NCBI RefSeq assembly: GCF_049803795.1
Contig: NZ_JBNAGJ010000010.1
Coordinates: forward strand, 1-64,000
DNA length: 64,000 nucleotides
From: Thalassobius sp002708925
Lineage (GTDB): Bacteria; Pseudomonadota; Alphaproteobacteria; Rhodobacterales; Rhodobacteraceae
Reading direction: 5' to 3'
Part shown: positions 32,529 through 40,436 of the stretch, in pieces
Numbering within the stretch: the stretch's first letter is position 1
Layout: every line of letters begins with the position of its first letter
Position numbers and translations under genes: made by a program
The notes under the pieces: generated by a model
What the model saw: only the letters and a program-made list of their open reading frames with translations
Database searches by the model: none
What the model was told of the DNA's origin: nothing

Positions 32529-33550
32529 TTTTTCAGATTGGTCCAGATGGCATCATAGAGCACCTGCACCTCTTCGGGGCAGGCCTCGACAAAGACACCC
32601 TTGGCATCTGCGGGCGGGTTGGATTCAGGCGAGTTGGCCACAGCCGGATCCAGCAGCGGGCCCACACCCTTCACGCCAGCGGTGTATTGCGCATAGTTCG
32701 TCACCGCCGCCGCGTTTTCAGGCTCTAGCAGGAAGTCCATGAATTTCAACGCGTTTTCGCGGTTCGGCGCGTCCTTTAGCAGCACCACATTGTCCATCCA
32801 GACGATCATGCCCTCTTTGGGAAAGACATATTCGATGGGCGCCCCCTCGGAGCGGGCCTTGGCCGAAAAGCCCGACCAGATCATGCCGGCCGCCGCATCG
32901 CCCGACACCAACACGTCCTTGGCCACGTCCGAGCCGAACGAGGCCCAGTCCTCCTTGGACGATTGCACCAGCGCGTTCAGCGCCTTCAGTTGCTCGCGAT
33001 CCCCCGAACATTGCGGGATCCCCAGATAGAGCGAGGCCAGGGTCAGGGTCTCGCCAGCGGTGTCCAGCACGTTGATCTTGCCCTTCAGCTCGGCCGGGGG
33101 TTCAAAGATCAAAGACAGGCTGTCCAGCGGGCCGCCATAGGTTTCGGTATTGACGGAAAACGAGGTCGAGCCCCACTGATACGGGATCGAGGATTTGCGG
33201 CCCGGATCGAAATCCACATCCACCCATTTGTCCTCGATATTGGCGAAATTGGCCAGCTCGCTGGGCTCGAACGTGTCCAGCATACCCTGATCGGCCATGA
33301 TCTTGACCATATAGTCGCCGGGCACGGCCACGTCATAGCTGCCCAGTTTCCCCGCCTTCAGCGAGGCCAGCAGCGCCTCGTTGCTGTCAAAGGTGTCCAT
33401 CGTCACCTCGACATCATATTCGGCGGCGAATTTATCCAGCAGCTCTTGGGGGATGTATTCGAACCAGTGGTAAAGCGACAGTTTGCCCTCGGCCTGCGCG
33501 CCGGTGGCAACGCCCAGGGCCAGGATGGATGCAGTCATCAGATGTTTCAT
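32525..33550 (-). CDS. potF: Polyamine ABC transporter substrate-binding protein
   Basis: A 341-residue periplasmic binding protein with a signal peptide (MTASILALGVATGAQA). Its mature N-terminus LSLYHWFEYIPQELLDKF is typical of PotD/PotF/SpuD. The binding-protein strings SLKAGKLGSYDVAVPG and PYQWGSTSF are also present. It follows the two permease genes. The polyamine family is clear; the preferred ligand (putrescine, spermidine or a related amine) is not. Confidence 0.88.
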   Translation of the reverse strand: MKHLMTASILALGVATGAQAEGKLSLYHWFEYIPQELLDKFAAEYDVEVTMDTFDSNEALLASLKAGKLGSYDVAVPGDYMVKIMADQGMLDTFEPSELANFANIEDKWVDVDFDPGRKSSIPYQWGSTSFSVNTETYGGPLDSLSLIFEPPAELKGKINVLDTAGETLTLASLYLGIPQCSGDREQLKALNALVQSSKEDWASFGSDVAKDVLVSGDAAAGMIWSGFSAKARSEGAPIEYVFPKEGMIVWMDNVVLLKDAPNRENALKFMDFLLEPENAAAVTNYAQYTAGVKGVGPLLDPAVANSPESNPPADAKGVFVEACPEEVQVLYDAIWTNLKK

Positions 33551-33571
33551 GTCAGGTCTCCGCTGTTGTGG

Positions 33572-34384
33572 TTAGTTTTTGGATTGGCCCGCTCGCCCGA
33601 TGAACCAGGAAAGCGTGACAAAGACGGCCGACACCCCAAGGAGGAGAGTGGATATGGCCATGATGTTGGGCTTGATGCCCTGTTTGACTGATCCGAAAAT
33701 CGCCGTGGGCAAGGTTTCCACCCCGGCCCCTTTGACAAAATTCGTGATCAGAAAATCGTCCAGCGAAATGATGAAGGCCAACAAGAACCCCGACAGGATC
33801 CCCGGCATCATCAACGGCAGCAGGATCAGGCGGAAGGCCTCCCATTTCGAGGCATAAAGATCCATCGCCGCCTGCTCGTACATGTCCGGCACCGATTGCA
33901 TCCGCGCGGCGATCGGCAGATAGGCAAAGGGGATACAGAACACCAGATGCGCGACGAAAATCGTCAGCAGCCCGGATTTGAACCCAATGGTGATGAAAAA
34001 CACCAGGGACGCCACGGCGGTGACGATCTCGGGCACCATCAGCGGCAGGTTGATCAGCGCCAGGCTGGCGGTTTTGCCCCGGAACCGGCCCGCGCGGTTC
34101 ATCGCAACGGCGGCTGCGGTGGCGATCATCATCGCGCAGCTGGCGGCGGCAATGGCAATCACAAAGGAATTGATCGCCGCGTTGCGGAACTTTGGGGCCT
34201 CGGGGCCGGTAAAGACCTCGGCGTACCAGCGCAGCGAAAACCCGCCCCAGCGCGTGATCGAGGTACTGTCATTGAAGCTGTAGACCGCCACGATCACCAG
34301 GGGCGCATAAAGCAGGAACAGGCACAGAAGGGTCAGGAAACGAAAGCCGGCGAACCGGCGCAGATCAATGGGTCTGGCCATCAT
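33572..34384 (-). CDS. potI: Polyamine ABC transporter permease, PotI-like
   Basis: A 270-residue inner-membrane permease with about six helices. The EAA-loop motif EQAAMDLYASKWEAFRLILLPLMMPGI near residues 175-201 contacts the ATPase. It overlaps potH by 4 bases and is followed 21 bases later by potF. Confidence 0.88.
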   Translation of the reverse strand: MMARPIDLRRFAGFRFLTLLCLFLLYAPLVIVAVYSFNDSTSITRWGGFSLRWYAEVFTGPEAPKFRNAAINSFVIAIAAASCAMMIATAAAVAMNRAGRFRGKTASLALINLPLMVPEIVTAVASLVFFITIGFKSGLLTIFVAHLVFCIPFAYLPIAARMQSVPDMYEQAAMDLYASKWEAFRLILLPLMMPGILSGFLLAFIISLDDFLITNFVKGAGVETLPTAIFGSVKQGIKPNIMAISTLLLGVSAVFVTLSWFIGRAGQSKN

Positions 34385-35298
34385 GCGTCCCCCTTGGATT
34401 GGGCGCGCGCATGGATCAGCAGCACCACCATGACGATAGACAGCAAGATCATCGCCGCCGCTGCCCCAAAGGGCCAGTTGCCCGCCGCGCCTTTGAACTG
34501 CTCTTCGATCAGCGAGCCGATCATGAAGGTCTTTGCCCCGCCCAGCAGATCCGGTGCCAAAAACGCCCCCAGCGAGGGCACAAAAACCAGAATGCAGCCC
34601 GCCACGATCCCCGGTTTCACCACCGGCAGAATGATCAGCCGCAGCGTCGTCCAGTTGTCGGCATAAAGATCGGCCGCAGCCTCGGACAGGGCAAAGTTAT
34701 ACCGCTCGACCGCCGCATAGACCGGCAACACCATGAACGGCAGGTAGGAATAAAACAGCCCCAGCTGCACCGCGAAATTGGTGTTGATCAGCGACAGGGG
34801 CTCGGAGATCGCGCCCGTCCACAGCAGGAATTCATTGAACGGCCCGGTGTCGCGGATCAGGAACTTCATGGAAACGGTTCGGATCAGCAGGTTCACCCAA
34901 TAGGGAATGGTGATCAAAAACAGCCAGATCGCGCGGGATTTTTCGGGACGCGTGGCGATGAACCAGGCGGTGGGAAAGCCGATGATCAGGCACAGAACCG
35001 TCGCCAGCCCCGCCTGCCAGATCGAGCGCCAGAAGATCCCGATATAGGTCCACTCGATGACCGGCGGCTCGTCTCCGAAAAGGCCCCGGTCCAGGAAAAA
35101 CTGGTCATAGGCGGCCAGGCTGAATTCCCAGATGACACCGCCGCGGAATTCCTTGGTCAGGAAGGAATAGACCGCCATCATCAGCACCGGCAGCACCAGG
35201 AAAATCCCGATGAAGACCCAGGCCGGCAGCAAAAGGCGGGGCCCCTGCCCCTTGTAAATCGCGGATTTCGAGGCGCCTGCGGGCGCGGCCCCGGCCAT
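34381..35298 (-). CDS. potH: Polyamine ABC transporter permease, PotH-like
   Basis: A 305-residue permease. It has a first helix at LLLPAWVFIGIFLVLPVLMM, further helices and the EAA-loop SEAAADLYADNWTTLRLIILP. The ATG at 35298 shares one base with the potG stop (TGATG), so reinitiation is likely. A much longer open frame running to 35571 is antisense-like overlap with potG and is rejected. Confidence 0.88.
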   Translation of the reverse strand: MAGAAPAGASKSAIYKGQGPRLLLPAWVFIGIFLVLPVLMMAVYSFLTKEFRGGVIWEFSLAAYDQFFLDRGLFGDEPPVIEWTYIGIFWRSIWQAGLATVLCLIIGFPTAWFIATRPEKSRAIWLFLITIPYWVNLLIRTVSMKFLIRDTGPFNEFLLWTGAISEPLSLINTNFAVQLGLFYSYLPFMVLPVYAAVERYNFALSEAAADLYADNWTTLRLIILPVVKPGIVAGCILVFVPSLGAFLAPDLLGGAKTFMIGSLIEEQFKGAAGNWPFGAAAAMILLSIVMVVLLIHARAQSKGDA

Positions 35299-36371
35299 CA
35301 GTCCGCCAACAGACGCGCGGCATCTGCCTCCAGATTCAGGCCGATCGTGTCGCCGATGCCGGGCATTCCGGCACTGCCCGAGTTCTGCACCCGCACCATC
35401 AAGGCCTGCCCGCCGGGCAATTCGACATGCAGCTGCACATCGGTGCCCAGATAGATGTGATTGCTTACCCTGGCACGCAGCGCGCCCTGGTCTGCGGGCG
35501 CGACGGTCAGCCGCTCGGGCCGGACCGAGACATGCCCCACCCCCAGCGCGGCCCCGTCCACCGCCGGACAATCCGCCAGCGCGCCCCCCGGCAAAATCAC
35601 TTGTGCCCGCCCCTCCGAGAGCGCCCGCACCTCGACCTCGATCAGGTTCGTTTCCCCAATGAAATCGGCGACAAAGCGGTTCTTGGGGGCCTCGTATATC
35701 TCGCGCGGAGAGCCGACCTGTTGCACATGGCCCGCAGACATGACGGCGATCCGGTCGGACATCGTCAGCGCCTCTTCCTGATCATGGGTGACAAAGACAA
35801 AGGCGATGCCGGTTTCGCGCTGGATCTGCTTCAGCTCGATCCGCACGGCCTGGCGCAATTTCAGATCCAGCGCCGACAGAGGCTCGTCCAGCAGCAGCAC
35901 CTTTGGATTGGGCGCGATCGCCCGCGCCAGCGCGACGCGCTGCTGCTGCCCACCGGACATCTGCGCCGGCTTGCGCTGCATGAACTCTTTCAGATGGACC
36001 AGTTCCAGCACCTCTTTGGCGCGCCCTTCGGCATCCATTCTGGACCAGCCCCGCCGCAACAGGCCAAAGCTGACATTTTCCAGCACGCTCATATGCGGGA
36101 ACAGAGCGTAATGCTGGAAAACCGTGTTGACCGGCCGTTTGTTCGGCGGCAGCGGGGCGATGTCTTCGCCGTGCAGACGAATAGCGCCATCGGTGACGTC
36201 CTCGAACCCGGCGATGCAGCGCAAAAGCGTGGTCTTGCCGCATCCCGACGGCCCCAGCAGGGTAAAGAACTCGCCATCCCTGATGTCCAGCGACACCCCG
36301 TGCAGCGCGGTGAAGGTGCCGTAATTTTTCACCACGCGGTCCACGTCGATGGCGATTGTTGGTGCGGTCAT
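35298..36371 (-). CDS. potG: Polyamine ABC transporter ATP-binding protein
   Basis: A 357-residue ATPase with Walker A GPSGCGKTT near residue 38, Q-loop QHYALFPHM, signature MSGGQQQR near 139, Walker B VLLLDEP and a switch His in FVTHDQEEA. The C-terminal about 120 residues form the TOBE regulatory domain. It is the first gene of the ten-gene amine operon. The 83 bases to the divergent LuxR gene are full of palindromes. Confidence 0.9.
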   Translation of the reverse strand: MTAPTIAIDVDRVVKNYGTFTALHGVSLDIRDGEFFTLLGPSGCGKTTLLRCIAGFEDVTDGAIRLHGEDIAPLPPNKRPVNTVFQHYALFPHMSVLENVSFGLLRRGWSRMDAEGRAKEVLELVHLKEFMQRKPAQMSGGQQQRVALARAIAPNPKVLLLDEPLSALDLKLRQAVRIELKQIQRETGIAFVFVTHDQEEALTMSDRIAVMSAGHVQQVGSPREIYEAPKNRFVADFIGETNLIEVEVRALSEGRAQVILPGGALADCPAVDGAALGVGHVSVRPERLTVAPADQGALRARVSNHIYLGTDVQLHVELPGGQALMVRVQNSGSAGMPGIGDTIGLNLEADAARLLAD

Positions 36372-36385
36372 ATTTGCCTCTTGAG

Positions 36386-36456
36386 ATATACCCCTGGAGC
36401 TTTATGAATCGATTAAATTCATCCAAATCGGGGGGTATATACCCCCAAGGGGGTAT
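36386..36456. promoter_or_regulatory. Palindrome cluster between potG and the LuxR-type gene
   Basis: A perfect 16-bp palindrome GGGGGTATATACCCCC lies at 36431-36446. It overlaps a second inverted repeat, ATACCCCC-AA-GGGGGTAT, at 36439-36456 that reaches into the LuxR start codon and covers its ribosome-binding site. A further ATATACCCC half-site is at 36386, and ATGAAT-N7-ATTCAT lies at 36404-36422. Confidence 0.65.
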
Positions 36457-37246
36457 GATGACCGATCCGCAAATCTCTGCCGAGGCTCATCTGGGCGCTG
36501 CAATCTCAGCGCTTGGCGAGGATGGTTTCACCGCGCATCTGTACCAATGGCTGGGCCAGTGTTTCGAGGTCGATAACGTGACCATCCTGGCCTTTTTCCA
36601 AACCCGCCAGCCCGAGATATTTTTTCACCACGCGAAGGTCAGCCATGTCCATGAAAAACTGGAAAGTGATTATTTATCATTTGCTTACCTTCTGGACCCT
36701 TTCCACGAACTGCACGTGATGCAAGAGCCCGAGGGCCTGTACAGGCTGCGTGATTTCGCCCCCGATCAGTTCAAACGAAACGAGTATTTCGCCAAGTATT
36801 ATGCCCGCACGACCCTGATAGATGAGATCGCCTATGTCGCCTATCCCGCGCGGGGGGTCTCGGTGCATGTGTGCCTGGGGCGGGATGCCAGTTCGCGCCG
36901 GATGTTTTCTGCCGCAGACATGCGCACTGCCCAAAATTTAAGCGCAATCGTCTGTAGCCTGATCCGAAAACAGTGGCAGAACCTGAGCGCCAGCGGGGAT
37001 TATACCGACGACTCGCTGGTGACGCGGGTCCGCGCACGCCTGGCCAGCCAGCACGATATTCATCTCAGCCCCCGGCAATGCGAAACCGCTCTGCTGATCC
37101 TGCGCGGACACAGCACCATGTCGATCAGCCTGCGCCTGAATATCAGCGCGCAGACGGTCAAAGTGTTCCGCAAACAACTGTACCGGCGGTGCAAGATCTC
37201 ATCCCAGGCCGAACTGTTTTCGCTGATCACTCCGATCCTGACCTGA
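36455..37246 (+). CDS. LuxR-type helix-turn-helix transcriptional regulator
   Basis: The 263-residue protein has a C-terminal GerE/LuxR DNA-binding domain (about 195-258: LSPRQCETALLILRGHS, ISLRLNISAQTVKVFRKQLY). The unnamed N-terminal sensor region has no clear autoinducer-binding or receiver motif. Start choice: ATG at 36455, with a second in-frame ATG directly after it; AAGGGGG serves as ribosome-binding site within the palindrome. It is divergent from potG and probably controls the amine operon and itself through the shared palindromes. Confidence 0.85.
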   Translation: MMTDPQISAEAHLGAAISALGEDGFTAHLYQWLGQCFEVDNVTILAFFQTRQPEIFFHHAKVSHVHEKLESDYLSFAYLLDPFHELHVMQEPEGLYRLRDFAPDQFKRNEYFAKYYARTTLIDEIAYVAYPARGVSVHVCLGRDASSRRMFSAADMRTAQNLSAIVCSLIRKQWQNLSASGDYTDDSLVTRVRARLASQHDIHLSPRQCETALLILRGHSTMSISLRLNISAQTVKVFRKQLYRRCKISSQAELFSLITPILT

Positions 37247-37403
37247 GCCCGCAATTTTACGCTGCGTCCCATTGGGAATGACGCACCGTTCCACCGTCAG
37301 AGCCCTAACGTCAACTAGACAATCCACACCGCCCGCTTCAGTACACAGCGGAATGCAGACCGGCGCGGGCGCCCCTGCCCCGCGCGTTCAGAGGAGGACC
37401 CTT

Positions 37404-39026
37404 ATGCTTGGTCAAATGATGCGCCAGGAGCTGACGATCAGCTCTTTGATTTCTCATGCCGCCCGCTATCACGCCGATGGCGAGGTCGTGTCCGTTGAAA
37501 CCGACGGCACCATTCAGCGCACCAGTTGGGCCGATACCGAGCTGCGCGCGCGCAAGCTGGCCTCGGCCCTGGAAAACCGCGGGATCGAGAAAGGCGACCG
37601 CGTCGCCACCATCGCCTGGAACAATCAACGCCATTTGGAAATCTACTTTGGCGCGGCAGGCGGCGGCATGGTCTGCCACACGATCAACCCGCGTCTTTTC
37701 CCCGAACAGCTGGTCTATATCATCAACGATGCCTCGGATCGGGTGCTGTTTCTGGACCGCACCTTCCTGCCGATCGTGGCCAAGCTGGGCGCGCATCTGA
37801 AAACCGTCAAACATATCGTTCTGATGGGCCCGCGCGATGACGAGGCCGCCGCGATGCTGCCCGGTCTGATGTTCTATGAAGAACTGATCGCCGAGGGCAA
37901 CGATGCCTATGAATGGCCGCATGTGGATGAAAACAGCCCCTCTTCGCTGTGCTATACCTCGGGAACGACGGGCCATCCCAAAGGCGTTCTGTATTCGCAC
38001 CGTTCGACCGTGCTGCATTCCTTGGGCGGCAACCAGCCCGACACGCTGAATATCTCGTCTCGCGATAGCGTCATGCCCGTGGTGCCGATGTTCCACGTCA
38101 ACGCCTGGGGCGTGCCCTATATGGCGCCTGCGGCCGGGTGCAAACTGGTGCTGCCGGGGCCGAACCTGGACGGCGAAAGCCTGGCCAAGCTGATCGACGC
38201 CGAGGGCGTGACCCTGGCCCTGGGCGTGCCGACAATCTGGATGGGCCTGTTGCAGGCACTGGAGAAACTGGGATCGCAAGCCGAAAGCCTGGAGCGCACG
38301 GTCATCGGCGGCTCGGCCTGCCCGCCCTCGATGATCCGCGCTTTCCGCGAAAAATACGGGGTCGAGGTAATGCACGCCTGGGGCATGACCGAAACCAGCC
38401 CGCTGGGCACGGTGAACACCCTGCTGAAAAAGCACGATGCCCTGCCCGAGGACGAACAGTACAAAATCCGCGAAGGCCAGGGCCGTCCTCCCTTTGGCGT
38501 AGAGCTGCGCATCATCGACGACGAAGGCCATGTGCTGCCGCACGACGGTGCCACCCAGGGCGAGCTGCAAATCCGCGGCCACTGGATCGTGGATACCTAT
38601 TTCATGCAGGAAAAATCGGCGCTGACCATGGATGGCTGGTTTGACACCGGCGATGTGGCCACGATCGACCCCAACGGGTATATGATCATCCGTGACCGCT
38701 CGAAGGACATCATCAAATCGGGCGGCGAATGGATTTCCACGGTCGAGCTGGAAAACATCGCCATCGCCCATCCCGACATTGCCAATGCCGCTGCTATTGC
38801 AGCCCGGCACGAGAAATGGGATGAACGCCCCGTCCTGATTGCCCTGCGGCACGAAGGCGCCACCATCACCGAGGACGCGCTGATTGCTTTCTACGACGGC
38901 AAAATCGCCAAATGGCAGACCCCGGACAAGGTGATCTTCGTGGATGCGCTGCCCATTGGGGGCACTGGTAAGGTTTTGAAAAACAAACTGCGCGAAGAAT
39001 TCGGAGACGTGCTGATTTCGGCCTAA
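37404..39026 (+). CDS. AMP-dependent acyl-CoA synthetase, DmdB-like
   Basis: A 540-residue acyl-CoA ligase with the AMP-binding signature YTSGTTGHPKG near residue 186, the motif WGMTETSP near 325, the GWFDTGD hinge near 414 and the C-terminal catalytic lysine in GGTGKVLKNKL. The N-terminus (MLGQMMRQELTISSLISHAA) and overall character recall roseobacter methylmercaptopropionyl-CoA ligase DmdB and related medium-chain ligases; no other DMSP gene is in the window, so the substrate stays open. The ATG at 37404 follows GAGGAGGA; a longer frame from 37272 has no support. Confidence 0.87.
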   Translation: MLGQMMRQELTISSLISHAARYHADGEVVSVETDGTIQRTSWADTELRARKLASALENRGIEKGDRVATIAWNNQRHLEIYFGAAGGGMVCHTINPRLFPEQLVYIINDASDRVLFLDRTFLPIVAKLGAHLKTVKHIVLMGPRDDEAAAMLPGLMFYEELIAEGNDAYEWPHVDENSPSSLCYTSGTTGHPKGVLYSHRSTVLHSLGGNQPDTLNISSRDSVMPVVPMFHVNAWGVPYMAPAAGCKLVLPGPNLDGESLAKLIDAEGVTLALGVPTIWMGLLQALEKLGSQAESLERTVIGGSACPPSMIRAFREKYGVEVMHAWGMTETSPLGTVNTLLKKHDALPEDEQYKIREGQGRPPFGVELRIIDDEGHVLPHDGATQGELQIRGHWIVDTYFMQEKSALTMDGWFDTGDVATIDPNGYMIIRDRSKDIIKSGGEWISTVELENIAIAHPDIANAAAIAARHEKWDERPVLIALRHEGATITEDALIAFYDGKIAKWQTPDKVIFVDALPIGGTGKVLKNKLREEFGDVLISA

Positions 39027-39045
39027 GCGCTGCGATCAGCGCTTC

Positions 39046-39081
39046 AGCGCCGGCAAAGCCCACCTTTGCCGGCGCTTTTTT
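39046..39081 (+). terminator. Terminator of the acyl-CoA synthetase gene
   Basis: A perfect 13-bp stem (AGCGCCGGCAAAG / CTTTGCCGGCGCT) with a 5-base loop and six T, 20 bases after the stop codon. Confidence 0.92.
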
Positions 39082-39385
39082 GCCCATCTGTCGGCAATCC
39101 GGCGCGGGTCTGGAATTCCTTCCCTTTACCGCGCCGCTGTGATCGCCCTATCGTCCTTGGGTATTCTTTGACCAAGGACTTTCCCATGACTTTATTTCCG
39201 CCCCCGTCTGGCCCGCCTGAATCCCGGCTGCCCCAATGAAACAGCCTTAATTCAGCCCATTTCCCGTCACTGGCGGACCCTGCGCATGTCCAAATCCTGC
39301 GGTAGGGTTGATCCCGTAACCAGTGCCGCTGCCGGAGCCTCTCCGGCAGCCCGGTGTGTGAAAACAGACGAAAGGAGCCCTCCAA
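39082..39385. other. Intergenic region with a short hairpin
   Basis: No convincing gene. GTCCTTGG-N11-CCAAGGAC at 39153-39179 is an inverted repeat. A 17-codon ATG frame at 39186-39239 follows an AAGGA sequence formed by its right arm; it is too short to support as a gene. Confidence 0.4.
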
Positions 39386-39493
39386 ATGGCACAGCAGCAA
39401 ACCTCTCGGCCGCCCGCCCCCAAACCTGCCCCCCAGCCGGCGCAGGATACGCAGCAGGCCAAACCGATCTTTACCGATTTCGCCAGCATCTAG
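39386..39493 (+). CDS. Possible 35-residue Pro/Gln-rich protein
   Basis: An ATG at 39386 with AGGAG-type site (AAAGGAGC) 7 bases upstream opens a 35-codon frame. Composition is MAQQQTSRPP, then repeated Pro/Ala/Lys, ending FTDFASI. No family is recognised. The well-placed ribosome-binding site is the main support; composition bias of GC-rich DNA is the main doubt. It ends 12 bases before the TfoX-domain gene and might be cotranscribed. Confidence 0.45.
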   Translation: MAQQQTSRPPAPKPAPQPAQDTQQAKPIFTDFASI

Positions 39494-39505
39494 GCGCTAT
39501 TCGGG

Positions 39506-39883
39506 ATGACAGACGCGCCCCCGCGCGATAGCCTGCGAGGCATGAGCACCCCTGTCTCTTCGATCCGTAATCTGGGCCCCGCCTCGGATGCGTCCTTTGC
39601 ACGGGCGGGGATTCACTGCGCCGAACAGCTGCGTGAAATGGGGGCCGATGCGGCCTATGCCCGGCTGATGGCGCACGGCACCAAACCGCATTTCATCGGC
39701 TATTACGCGCTGGTCATGGGGCTTCAGGGCCGTCCGTGGAACGATTGCCAGGGCGCGGAAAAGGATGCCCTGCGCGCCAAATTCGACGCGCTGAAAGCCG
39801 CCCATAAGCCAGACAGCAAAAAGGGCCGCTCGAAACTCGAAGCGGCCCTTGATGAGATCGGTGTGATCGAACGGAAGGCTTAG
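39506..39883 (+). CDS. TfoX C-terminal domain protein
   Basis: This 125-residue protein matches the TfoX/Sxy C-terminal domain: SIRNLGPASDASFARAG, AYARLMA and FIGYYALVMGLQGRPWN. Proteins consisting only of this domain are common in alphaproteobacteria and their role is unknown. Start could be the ATG at 39506 or that at 39542 (MSTPV), which begins just before the domain. Its last 60 bases also encode the terminator of the convergent ndk gene, and the two stop codons overlap. Confidence 0.8.
   Translation: MTDAPPRDSLRGMSTPVSSIRNLGPASDASFARAGIHCAEQLREMGADAAYARLMAHGTKPHFIGYYALVMGLQGRPWNDCQGAEKDALRAKFDALKAAHKPDSKKGRSKLEAALDEIGVIERKA
39818..39850 (-). terminator. Terminator of ndk inside the TfoX-domain gene
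   Basis: Read on the minus strand, stem GGGCCGCT/AGCGGCCC with a 10-base loop is followed by five T, starting 32 bases beyond the ndk stop and within the opposing coding sequence. Confidence 0.8.
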
Positions 39884-40302
39884 CCCACCAGCTCCAGACC
39901 CGAGAAGAAATACGCGATTTCAACCGCGGCGGTTTCCGGTGCGTCCGACCCGTGGATCGAATTTTCGCCCAGCGACAGGGCGAATTCCTTGCGGATGGTG
40001 CCTTCGGCGGCTTCGGCCGGGTTGGTGGCGCCCATGACTTCGCGGTTTTTCAAAATGGCGTCTTCGCCTTCCAGAACCTGAACGACGATCGGGGCCGAGG
40101 CCATGAATTCGCACAGCTCGTCGTAGAACGGGCGCTCTTTGTGCACTTCGTAGAACACGCCGGCCTGCGCTTTGGTCAGGTGGATGCGTTTCTGGGCGAC
40201 GATGCGCAGGCCAGCGGCTTCCAGCTTGGCGTTGATTGCGCCGGTCAGGTTGCGGGCGGTTGCATCGGGCTTGATGATCGAGAAGGTGCGTTGGATGGCC
40301 AT
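39880..40302 (-). CDS. ndk: Nucleoside diphosphate kinase
   Basis: A 140-residue Ndk that transfers the gamma phosphate between nucleoside triphosphates and diphosphates. The active-site region is NSIHGSDAPETA, with the phospho-His near residue 117. The N-terminus (QRTFSIIKPDATARN), the VVQVLEGEDA segment and the REVMGATNPAEAAEGTIRKEFA segment complete the family pattern. The start at 40302 gives the normal family length; a longer frame to 40407 is rejected. Confidence 0.96.
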   Translation of the reverse strand: MAIQRTFSIIKPDATARNLTGAINAKLEAAGLRIVAQKRIHLTKAQAGVFYEVHKERPFYDELCEFMASAPIVVQVLEGEDAILKNREVMGATNPAEAAEGTIRKEFALSLGENSIHGSDAPETAAVEIAYFFSGLELVG

Positions 40303-40436
40303 CGGGCGCGCTCCTGTTTTCAATGAGTTTAATCCTGGCCCGCCTCTAGCACGCAGTTGCCAAGGGATAAAGAGCTTTCCTGCCCCCCTGCATTCCGACA
40401 TTGACAAGCCCCCCGGCGCTGGTCCACTGCGGGGCC

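Noticed and set aside
29079..32558. A 1159-codon open frame on the + strand
   Set aside because: It runs antisense across four well-supported minus-strand genes (monooxygenase, aminotransferase, nitrilase, end of potF). Its composition is His/Arg/Gln-rich, as expected of a complement frame in GC-rich DNA.
34381..35571. Extended potH frame of 396 codons
   Set aside because: The extra N-terminus lies inside potG in another frame and is Gly/Arg/Ala-rich. The ATG at 35298 gives the normal permease start.
37404..39026. Firm dmdB assignment
   Set aside because: The N-terminus looks DmdB-like, but no dmdA, dmdC or dmdD is present and related fatty-acid ligases look alike.
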